Origin: Pirellulales bacterium
GTDB lineage: Bacteria > Planctomycetota > Planctomycetia > Pirellulales > JALHLM01
Assembly: GCA_022844585.1 (NCBI GenBank)
Contig: JALHLM010000211.1
Coordinates: 1-9,641 of the forward strand
DNA length: 9,641 nt
Direction of reading: 5' to 3'
Part shown: in pieces, positions 1 through 5,142 of the stretch
How positions within the stretch are numbered: position 1 is the first letter of the stretch
Layout of the letters: every line of letters starts with the position of its first letter
The notes under the pieces: generated by a model
The model's database searches: none
Told to the model about the DNA's origin: nothing
Seen by the model: only the letters and a program-made list of their open reading frames with translations
Translations under genes and position numbers: made by a program

Positions 1-1
1 G

Positions 2-652
2 CGGGCGCCGGCGCACCTGGTGGCGCAGGCGCTGCTGGCCGCGGCGCGCGTGCCGCTGGCGGCGCCGAGCGCCAATCGCTCCACGGAAGTCTCCCCCACG
101 CGGGCGGAACACGTGCAGCGATCTTTGGACGGCCGCATCGAGCTCATCCTGGACGGCGGGGCGGCCTGGGGCGGGATCGAGTCGACTGTGTTGTCGCTGG
201 TCGAATCGCCGCCTCGCGTTCTGCGGCCTGGTCTCATTGCGATCGAGGATCTGGAAACGATCGTCGGGCCGATCGCGCGCCCAGTTTCCACGATTTCAGA
301 GGGCGAAGCGCTGCCGTCCCCCGGCATGATGGCGCGCCATTACGCGCCGCGGGCCGTGCTGGAGATCGCGCCGGACGACGGATACGCGCGAGCGCTCGAA
401 CTAGTGCGCTCGCGGCATCGCGTCGGTTGGCTGCGTCTTGCGCCCCCGAGCGGGGCGCACCAGCCGTTCGCGATCGATCGGCTCCGCGCCCACATCCTGC
501 CGCGAGACCCGGCCGGCTACGGCGCGATGCTCTACGACACCTTGCATCAACTGGACGTCTGGGGCGCCGACCGGATCGTCGTCGAAGCCCCGCCCGCAGA
601 CGAAACGTGGCTGGCGATTCGCGATCGTCTGAGCCGCGCGGCCGCCAGTTAA
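2..652 (+). CDS. sua5: Threonylcarbamoyl-AMP synthase, Sua5 type (5'-truncated by window edge)
   Basis: The family makes threonylcarbamoyl-AMP from threonine, bicarbonate and ATP, the first step of the universal t6A37 tRNA modification, in the cytoplasm. The frame is open from base 2, so 216 C-terminal residues are visible and the true start lies outside the window. An internal GTG at 20 is not the start, because family-like sequence (RAPAHL) precedes it. Visible residues 18-30 contain PLAAPSANRS, the conserved PSAN nucleotide-binding segment, followed by SPT. GGIESTV lies near 57-63 and LRPG near 74-77. SPGMMARHYAP (about 106-116) is the linker signature that leads into the C-terminal Sua5 domain, and about 100 residues follow it. 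This marks the long Sua5 form rather than the short TsaC form. The TAA stop lies only 9 nt from the stop of the convergent minus-strand gene, leaving no room for a separate terminator. The function call is firm. Confidence 0.93.
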   Translation, partial: RAPAHLVAQALLAAARVPLAAPSANRSTEVSPTRAEHVQRSLDGRIELILDGGAAWGGIESTVLSLVESPPRVLRPGLIAIEDLETIVGPIARPVSTISEGEALPSPGMMARHYAPRAVLEIAPDDGYARALELVRSRHRVGWLRLAPPSGAHQPFAIDRLRAHILPRDPAGYGAMLYDTLHQLDVWGADRIVVEAPPADETWLAIRDRLSRAAAS

Positions 653-661
653 ACGCGGGCG

Positions 662-1033
662 TCAGTGAGCCGAACGCTGGGCGATTTTCGCTCTCACTTC
701 CGGCAGCGGATAGTCGATGATCGCCTGCCCCTCGCGGCCAATCTCGTAGAGCCGGCGGTAACCGCGCGTCACGAGCGTTTCTTGCTCTTGAACGAACGCG
801 GGATCGAGCGTCCGCTTGTCGAAGGGACCGTCCACCGTGACTGGCGCGAAGCGTTCGTCGCAAATGTACTGCGCCGTCGCCGGATTGCAGCGCAGGTGCC
901 GCTCCTTGGTGGTGTGCAGCACCTCGGGGTCGAGCAGGCCGATCACGTATCGCAGGTACAGATCGCTGTCCGTGATATCGGCCACATCCCGGCCGCACAC
1001 CTCGCACAGGTAACCTTCGTCGCACTTGGCCAT
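662..1033 (-). CDS. Conserved hypothetical protein with CxxC motif (123 aa)
   Basis: I do not recognise a named family. The chosen ATG at 1033 gives a protein beginning MAKCDEGYLCEVCGRDVADI. Its early Cys residues (C4, C10, C13) and a later pair of Cys in HLRCNPATAQYIC suggest metal binding, probably zinc, or a structural role. The middle part is acidic and aromatic (DSDLYLRYVIGLLD), and the C-terminus is basic. An in-frame ATG at 1072 would add 13 residues (start MPPAAGSAAG) and place the start 4 nt from the upstream stop at 1077. I prefer 1033 because the added residues look like low-complexity leader. Neither start has a strong Shine-Dalgarno. It is the last gene of the minus-strand array and converges on sua5. 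There are no membrane segments or signal peptide, so it is probably cytoplasmic. That it is a gene is fairly sure; its function is unknown. Confidence 0.75.
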   Translation of the reverse strand: MAKCDEGYLCEVCGRDVADITDSDLYLRYVIGLLDPEVLHTTKERHLRCNPATAQYICDERFAPVTVDGPFDKRTLDPAFVQEQETLVTRGYRRLYEIGREGQAIIDYPLPEVRAKIAQRSAH

Positions 1034-1076
1034 CGGAACCAACCCAGCCGCGGAACCGGCCGCCGGCGGCATCGCA

Positions 1077-1307
1077 TCACCGATCGCCTGCCGTGACGTT
1101 GAAGATATCGGCGGGGTCGCTCGCCTTGCGAATCGCGATCATCAGATCGTCGCGAGTGCCCTCAACCGACTGGTCCGCGAAGGCCACGCGAATGCCGTCG
1201 TTGCGCGGTTCGACGGAGAGCGTACTCAGATCATGCCGGTCGCCGAACTTCTGTCGCATGGCGGCCAGCACCGCGCGCGCGGCGTAATCGATGTCTTTGT
1301 CTTTCAT
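1077..1307 (-). CDS. Small hypothetical protein (76 aa) downstream of the desaturase
   Basis: This small acidic/basic soluble protein begins MKDKDIDYAARAVLAAMRQK and ends DIFNVTAGDR. I do not recognise a family. It has an amphipathic N-terminal helix (AARAVLAAMRQKFG), then a beta-like middle (LSTLSVEPRNDGIRVAFAD), then another helix. The reading frame stays open upstream to 1757 inside the desaturase gene, but that extension is rich in Arg/Ala/Gly and reads like an out-of-frame shadow. Two short starts are possible: ATG at 1307, 5 nt after the desaturase stop, or ATG at 1319 (MLNTMKDK), which overlaps the desaturase stop by 7 nt. Neither has a clear Shine-Dalgarno, so translation is probably coupled to the desaturase. 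There is no signal peptide or membrane segment. A link to lipid metabolism rests on position alone. Confidence 0.6.
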   Translation of the reverse strand: MKDKDIDYAARAVLAAMRQKFGDRHDLSTLSVEPRNDGIRVAFADQSVEGTRDDLMIAIRKASDPADIFNVTAGDR

Positions 1308-1312
1308 GGTGT

Positions 1313-2461
1313 TCAGCATTTCGTTGTTTTGCCGCGGTGGAGCTGGAGGTTTCTCAGCGCCGATTTTGCTTGGCGAAACGTGATCAGTTCCCGGGCGTCC
1401 TCGTCCCACAGCTTGAGCCGGGAACAGCGCAGGCCTTCCCAGAGCGTCAACCGCGGGGCGCGGCGCAACTCGGGGTGCGTCTCGTGGCACGACGGCAAGG
1501 CGTAGTACGGTATGCGGCTGTCGAGGTGGTGAATGTGATGATAGCCGATGTTGGCGGTGATCCACCGCAGCGGCCAAGGCAGATCCAAATACGAGCTGCC
1601 GTCGATCGCCGCCTGAAAGTGGTCCCACCCCTCGTCCCGCTGCCAATACGTGGGATTGAACTGATGCTGCACGAAGAACAGCCAACTTCCCGCCGAGGCC
1701 GCCAGCGTGAGCACGGGCAGATGCAGCAGCAGAAACGTCGTCGTGCCCAGCGCCCACGCGCCCGATACGAACACGATCGCGAGCAAGACGTTGGTGCCAT
1801 GAATGCTGAGCCGCTCGTCGCGCCAGTGCGCCGGGACGCGCCAGGGCAGTCGCTGCAGCAGGCCGAAATATAGAATCGGACCGATGCCGAACAGAATCAG
1901 CGGGTGGCGGTAAACGCGATATTGCCAGCGCTGCCAGGCCGACAGCTCGGCGTATTCCGCCACGGTGTGCATGGTCACGTCGCCCACGCCGCGGTGATCA
2001 AGCTGACCGTTCGTCGCATGGTGCTGGGCGTGCTGCCGCCGCCAGCACTGATAGGGGGTCAGCGTCAGCGCGCTCAGCAACACGCCGGTCAGCCGGTTGG
2101 CCGCCGGCGAGGCGAACAGCGCGCCATGTCCGCAGTCGTGCTGCAAAATGAACAACCGCACCAGCATGCCCGCCGTGGGCACGCCCACCAGCAGGGAAGC
2201 CCAATAACCGTACGGCAGGCACAGCCACATGCACCACCAGCCCAGCGCGAACAACGCCAGCGTCACGGCCAGTTCGTAAAGGCTCCGATACAAGCGGGCG
2301 CCGCGATGCGCGGAAAGGCCCTGCCGGAGCGTTCGCCACCGCGCGGTGGATTCCCCATCGGCCGGAAGGCCGATGTCTGGCGGGCGTGAAGATGGTGTGA
2401 GGCGGGTGTCAGCGGACGCTTCCATGCGCACAGGCATCACCAAGTCCGGTGGTTGATTCAC
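1313..2461 (-). CDS. Membrane fatty acid desaturase (acyl-lipid type)
   Basis: This is a di-iron membrane desaturase that would put a double bond into acyl chains of membrane lipids using O2 and reduced ferredoxin or a similar donor. Numbered from GTG 2461 (382 aa), the three histidine boxes are HDCGH (108-112), HAQHH (144-148) and HHIHH (308-312). There is also an HQF at 266-268, a fourth conserved His position in acyl-lipid desaturases. Hydrophobic stretches lie near 63-82, 86-106, 187-202, 224-236 and 242-262, fitting the family's multi-pass topology. The motif NIGYHHIHHLDSRIPYY and the length resemble the Bacillus Des/omega-6 group (COG3239-like); regiospecificity cannot be read from sequence. 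The N-terminal 35 or so residues are Pro/Ser-rich. In-frame ATGs at 2437 and 2425 are alternative starts, and no start has a strong Shine-Dalgarno. It starts 25 nt after the stop at 2487, so it is probably co-transcribed with the upstream genes. Confidence 0.93.
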   Translation of the reverse strand: MNQPPDLVMPVRMEASADTRLTPSSRPPDIGLPADGESTARWRTLRQGLSAHRGARLYRSLYELAVTLALFALGWWCMWLCLPYGYWASLLVGVPTAGMLVRLFILQHDCGHGALFASPAANRLTGVLLSALTLTPYQCWRRQHAQHHATNGQLDHRGVGDVTMHTVAEYAELSAWQRWQYRVYRHPLILFGIGPILYFGLLQRLPWRVPAHWRDERLSIHGTNVLLAIVFVSGAWALGTTTFLLLHLPVLTLAASAGSWLFFVQHQFNPTYWQRDEGWDHFQAAIDGSSYLDLPWPLRWITANIGYHHIHHLDSRIPYYALPSCHETHPELRRAPRLTLWEGLRCSRLKLWDEDARELITFRQAKSALRNLQLHRGKTTKC

Positions 2462-2486
2462 GGGGAAAGTGTCGTTCCAAGGCGGG

Positions 2487-2783
2487 TCAGTTTACCGGCA
2501 AGCGGACTTCGTATCGAGTCATCTTGTTGATTTTTTGCGGCAGCTCCTTGACCTCCCCCTCCTCGCGGCACTGGGCGATCGACATCGCGTACGGCACCCA
2601 GGCGCCGCTGCGGTACTCGAACGCGTTCTTCTGCTCGTCTTCCAGCAGCGTGAACGGCTTCCCGTAGACTTTGGGGGGCTTCCGGGCCGGAATCTCAAAC
2701 GCCGGACGCTCTGCCGCGGGAGCGCGATTCGGCCGGGCGGGCTTCTTTTTGCCGGCGTTTCTGAAGCGATTTTGATGCGCCAT
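2487..2783 (-). CDS. Small hypothetical protein with basic N-terminus (98 aa)
   Basis: I do not recognise this family. The first 35 or so residues are Lys/Arg/Pro/Ala-rich (NRFRNAGKKKPARPNRAP) and look disordered, which could suit nucleic acid or ribosome contact. The remainder is a compact mixed-composition part that includes KPFTLLEDEQKNAFEYRSG, then WVPYAMSIAQCREEG, and ends TRYEVRLPVN. The tryptophan, tyrosines and regular acidic/basic spacing argue for a real folded protein. The start is well supported: a Shine-Dalgarno CAGGAGAT sits about 8 nt before the ATG at 2783, the best in the array. It lies 56 nt downstream of the BON gene and 25 nt upstream of the desaturase. There is no signal peptide or membrane segment. 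Confidence 0.75.
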   Translation of the reverse strand: MAHQNRFRNAGKKKPARPNRAPAAERPAFEIPARKPPKVYGKPFTLLEDEQKNAFEYRSGAWVPYAMSIAQCREEGEVKELPQKINKMTRYEVRLPVN

Positions 2784-2839
2784 GCAGGATCTCCTGGGTC
2801 CGTCGTTGCTTGGCCGCCGTCACTGCGGAACGGTCACGG

Positions 2840-3082
2840 TTAGTGCTTGACGTGGGGTTTTACGGTCATGTGATCGCTCACGCGCCGGACGCCGGTGACG
2901 CCCGTTGCGGCTTGCATCGCCGCCTTGCGCTGGTGTTCGTATTGTATCGTGCCGGTAAGGGTGACGTCGCCGTTTTTCACCGCGGCGTCCACCCGGCAAG
3001 GGTTGCGAATGCCCCGCGTTGAGAGCTGATGATTGACGCGCTGCAGAATCAGGCGGTCTTCGCCTCGCTCGAGGGACATCAT
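2840..3082 (-). CDS. BON-domain protein (80 aa)
   Basis: This single-domain BON protein belongs to a fold named after bacterial OsmY and nodulation proteins and linked to phospholipid or protein binding under osmotic or membrane stress. The pattern is clear: a helix (LILQRVNHQLSTRGI), a V-D-A-A-V strand, the hallmark NGDVTLTGTI turn, a second helix (EHQRKAAMQAATGV), and the ending TGVRRVSDHMTVKP, equivalent to the family's GV..V...l.v. Unlike OsmY it has no signal peptide and only one BON repeat, so it is predicted cytoplasmic. A tandem ATG ATG occurs at 3082/3079 and either could be used; the Shine-Dalgarno is weak. It lies between the 135-aa unknown gene (51-nt gap) and the 98-aa gene (56-nt gap). 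The domain call is secure; the cellular role is inferred. Confidence 0.88.
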   Translation of the reverse strand: MMSLERGEDRLILQRVNHQLSTRGIRNPCRVDAAVKNGDVTLTGTIQYEHQRKAAMQAATGVTGVRRVSDHMTVKPHVKH

Positions 3083-3133
3083 GGCATCCAGAGATGGAGG
3101 TGGGGAAACGCTAGCACGCGTGTCTTGCGCCGC

Positions 3134-3541
3134 TCAGCCGATCACGCGGCTGGTCGGCCCCTCGCCTTCCATGGCCCCGACCGCCCACGTGATGCCACCG
3201 CTGCCGACGACGATCAAACGAAAACGGTTGGGAGGCAGATCGGTCGCGAATTTCCGCTTCGACTTGCGACTGCAACCATGCATCCACTTGGCGGCTTGTT
3301 CCGACGTCGCGCAGGCGACCAGCACCGGCGCCGACTGGTCTTGCTCCGCGGCCGCGACGATGTCGCGGACGACCGTCAAGTCGGCCACGTCGGCGGCGAG
3401 TTTCTGCGCCCGACCATCGCGCAAATCGAGCAACAGCATCGTGGTGTGGTCGAGCCCGTCCGCGACGGCGGCGCGCATCGCCTGCCGCATCGGCGTCTGA
3501 AAGTCATTCATCAACTGGCGGCGCGCGGCGGGAGGAGCCAT
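3134..3541 (-). CDS. Hypothetical alpha/beta protein (135 aa)
   Basis: I do not recognise this family. The sequence reads as a small alpha/beta protein: an N-terminal helix (QTPMRQAMRAAVADGLD), a hydrophobic strand (TTMLLLDLRD), a helix with VVRDIVAAAEQD, a strand APVLVACATSEQAAKW, a basic stretch CSRKSKRK around residues 90-95, then FRLIVVGSGG. The last is loosely reminiscent of a Rossmann-like strand-turn but is not diagnostic. The start is well supported: AAAGGA lies about 8 nt before the ATG at 3541. A downstream ATG at 3511 (MNDFQT) is possible but lacks such a site. It begins 12 nt after the stop of the HTH-like gene, so the two are almost certainly on one mRNA. There is no signal peptide or membrane segment. 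Confidence 0.75.
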   Translation of the reverse strand: MAPPAARRQLMNDFQTPMRQAMRAAVADGLDHTTMLLLDLRDGRAQKLAADVADLTVVRDIVAAAEQDQSAPVLVACATSEQAAKWMHGCSRKSKRKFATDLPPNRFRLIVVGSGGITWAVGAMEGEGPTSRVIG

Positions 3542-3553
3542 GGATCGGTCCTT

Positions 3554-3844
3554 TCAATGGGTATTCACCGGCGGGTCGTGGAGCGCCGCGGTGGACGCGG
3601 CGTTCCCGGAGGATGTCGGAACCTCAGCGACAGGCTGCTGTTCGTCGACAGGCGGGTCGCCGCTGAGCGGCGGCCATTCCTGTTTCAATCCTTCTTGCTC
3701 GATCATCCGCAGCAGCGACACGCTGATCTGAAACTCGGCGGCCACCTGCTCGAACGAATCACTCACCGCGCATCCGCGATCTTGCAGACGCACGAGCCGC
3801 AAGAAGACTTCCCGGCGGGCGGCGAGGTCCAACAGTTTGCTCAT
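3554..3844 (-). CDS. Small helix-turn-helix-like protein (96 aa)
   Basis: The protein begins MSKLLDLAARREVFLRLVRL, a strongly helical N-terminus. It continues with SDSFEQVAAEFQISVSLLRM, whose A-x3-I-S-x3-L spacing resembles a helix-turn-helix. A 30-residue Pro/Ser/Ala tail rich in acidic residues follows and looks disordered. It is therefore a candidate small DNA-binding regulator, although the recognition helix lacks the usual Arg/Lys, so a protein-binding role is also possible. The frame is open upstream to an ATG at 3937, but that extension is Arg/Ser-rich and covers the coding region of the preceding gene. The ATG at 3844 is preferred because it forms an ATGA overlap with that gene's stop, typical of translational coupling. 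No independent Shine-Dalgarno is needed or clearly present. Confidence 0.68.
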   Translation of the reverse strand: MSKLLDLAARREVFLRLVRLQDRGCAVSDSFEQVAAEFQISVSLLRMIEQEGLKQEWPPLSGDPPVDEQQPVAEVPTSSGNAASTAALHDPPVNTH

Positions 3845-4044
3845 GGGTGATGCACCGGAGACTCGGCTCGATCGACCAAAGCGGCGGCGGCCGCGGCTTG
3901 TTGCTTGGCTAACTGATCGTTGTGGCGCAGCATGCACTGCGGATGCGTGCCGCCGGCCGAATACGACGGGGTCTTGCAGATCGGGCAGACGGCCCGCATC
4001 CGCACAGGTTGCACTGGCAGCGGCTTCTTGGTGGAACTCGCCAT
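3841..4044 (-). CDS. Small putative zinc-binding protein (67 aa)
   Basis: Starting at ATG 4044, this 67-residue protein has a basic N-terminus (SSTKKPLPVQPVRMRAV), then CPIC at 20-23, H34, C37 and H41. The spacing C-x2-C-x10-H-x2-C-x3-H suits a small zinc-binding finger. An alanine run of five residues follows near AKQQAAAAAALVD, with a His-Pro end. I do not recognise a named family. The start is supported by AGGGAGA about 8 nt upstream; the longer frame to 4131 has an Arg-rich N-terminus and no such site. Its stop codon overlaps the start of the HTH-like gene by 4 nt (ATGA), so the pair should be made in similar amounts and may act together. A gap of 117 nt separates it from the RRM gene upstream. 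Confidence 0.72.
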   Translation of the reverse strand: MASSTKKPLPVQPVRMRAVCPICKTPSYSAGGTHPQCMLRHNDQLAKQQAAAAAALVDRAESPVHHP

Positions 4045-4161
4045 CGACACGTCTCCCTGAGCCAGGTGCGACCGCGTCGCTGGAGAGCGACGGAACGCCG
4101 CGCGGAAACGAATTCCGCGCGGGACGTCCATGGGTTGTCCGCGAACTCGCGCGCGGCGGAG

Positions 4162-4473
4162 CTAGCGACGACTGCGAAAGCCGCCCCGAGCGCCGCCCCC
4201 ACCACCGCCACCGCCGGAACGTTCTTCGCGCGGGCGCGCTTCGTTCACCACCAGGCGACGGCCATCGACTTCCTGATCGTGCAGCGCGCGGATCGCGTTG
4301 TTCGCGCCTTGATCGTCGGCCATTTCGACAAAGCCGAAACCCTTGCTGCCGCCGGTGTCACGATCGGTGACGACCTGCGCCGAACGAACCGCACCGTGCG
4401 CTGCGAACATGTCTTCCAGCGTGGCGCTGGTGACTTGATAACTGAGATTGCCGACGTAGAGCTTCTTACTCAC
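4162..4473 (-). CDS. RNA-binding protein, single RRM with glycine-rich tail
   Basis: This cytoplasmic RNA-binding protein belongs to the bacterial RRM family, which is common in cyanobacteria (Rbp proteins, often cold-induced) and planctomycetes. Numbered from GTG 4473 (103 aa), RNP2 is LYVGNL (5-10) and RNP1 is KGFGFVEM (44-51), with the conserved aromatics present. The domain ends near residue 83 and is followed by a run of eight glycines and an RGG/RSRR basic tail. The GTG start is supported by AGGGGA 7 nt upstream and by the family's usual MSKKLYVGNLSY beginning. The frame is open further upstream, but those residues do not look like RRM sequence. An ATG in the Shine-Dalgarno region opens a three-codon frame that stops across the GTG; this is probably chance. 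The upstream leader is long, so autoregulation at the 5' UTR is possible. Confidence 0.95.
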   Translation of the reverse strand: MSKKLYVGNLSYQVTSATLEDMFAAHGAVRSAQVVTDRDTGGSKGFGFVEMADDQGANNAIRALHDQEVDGRRLVVNEARPREERSGGGGGGGGARGGFRSRR

Positions 4474-4642
4474 TGAACCATCCCCTGAGGAGGAGGCGGC
4501 GACCCTGCCGTTGCTTTCCGGGCCGCAAAGAAATGGACCAAAGTGGTGGTCCACCAAGCCGGGATGGCGAGAGAAACAACGGCCGCCCGAATCAGCAAAT
4601 GAGCCGCGGGCCGAAATTGGAGTCGGCAAACCAGATGGCCTA

Positions 4643-4648
4643 AGTATA
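4643..4648 (-). promoter_or_regulatory. Candidate -10 box for the RRM gene
   Basis: Read on the minus strand, this is TATACT, five of six matches to TATAAT, in an otherwise GC-rich context. No convincing -35 lies at the right distance; a TTGCCC lies about 22 nt upstream, which is too far. If it is used, the transcript would carry a leader of about 160 nt before the GTG at 4473. This is a weak prediction from consensus matching alone. Confidence 0.3.
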
Positions 4649-5055
4649 CGGCCCCGGGGGCGAAAAGATAGGGCAAAAGCGCCGGCGACGCGGCGAAAGG
4701 GCTAAAAATCGCTCGCCTGTACGCACGGCGGCGCATCGGCGTTCACTGGATCGTCTTCCAAATCCGAAACCAAATCGCGCTCCTTGGGTCGCGTTCGCGC
4801 GGTAAGTGACTTCCGCAGCGCAGGATCGGGCGGCCGCAAGGCGTGGGAGTGGACTTGCTTTCGTTCGTGCGCACCGGCCTCACCGCCAGTGCCCCCTACC
4901 CAAGGTCCATTTCAACCCCAATGCGAAAAACCCAACCGTGGAAAAGCCCCCAAGCATCCATCATGAACAACCGTTACCCCGCTAACCCTTTCGACGGCGC
5001 ATTCCAGTTCTTAGTGAACCAAGTCAATCGCTCGCTGGTGACCGAATTCGTCGCG

Positions 5056-5064
5056 TGATACGAT
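5056..5064 (+). promoter_or_regulatory. Candidate extended -10 box for the kinase-hemB transcript
   Basis: The bases TGATACGAT match an extended -10 element (TGnTATAAT) at seven of the eight fixed positions. The possible -35 (GTGACC at 5038-5043) is spaced only 15 nt away and is poor. Transcription would begin near 5071, about 70 nt before the preferred kinase ATG and 15 nt before the alternative GTG at 5086. This is consensus matching only. Confidence 0.28.
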
Positions 5065-5142
5065 GAACTTGGCGAGCGGCGCGTCGTGGTGCGCCTTACT
5101 TCGACGGCCCGCCGCTCTGGTCCCGACCGTTTTTTGCGCGTT

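Larger units (their letters stand above)
4474..5142. other. Divergent intergenic region, no confident gene
   Basis: This region of roughly 670 nt lies between the divergent RRM gene and the kinase gene. It should hold both promoters and the RRM 5' leader. The plus-strand frames at 4784-4966 and 4843-5058 lack a good Shine-Dalgarno and look non-coding, apart from a doubtful 31-codon ATG frame at 4963-5058. A minus-strand frame ending at 4702 is open for about 70 codons but has no ATG. The section 4900-5060 is visibly less GC-rich than its flanks, as expected of promoter DNA. I see no tRNA and no strong rho-independent terminator here. Confidence 0.6.

Noticed and set aside
1308..1757. N-terminal extension of the 76-aa gene into the desaturase coding region
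   Set aside because: The extension lies out of frame within the desaturase and is low-complexity Arg/Ala/Gly/His. Protein-like sequence begins only near 1319 or 1307.
3029..3850. 273-codon plus-strand frame
   Set aside because: It runs antisense to the BON, 135-aa and HTH-like genes, two of which have better starts and all of which look folded. Its His/Arg/Gly-rich composition fits a shadow.
4461..4484. Three-codon upstream frame (ATG GTT CAG TGA) overlapping the RRM GTG start
   Set aside because: It is too short to distinguish from chance, and its ATG falls next to the Shine-Dalgarno.
4702..4911. Minus-strand open frame ending at TAG 4702-4704
   Set aside because: It is open for about 70 codons and contains a plausible segment (PKERDLVSDLEDDPVNADA), but it has no ATG, no Shine-Dalgarno and no family match. 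A gene remnant is possible but unsupported.
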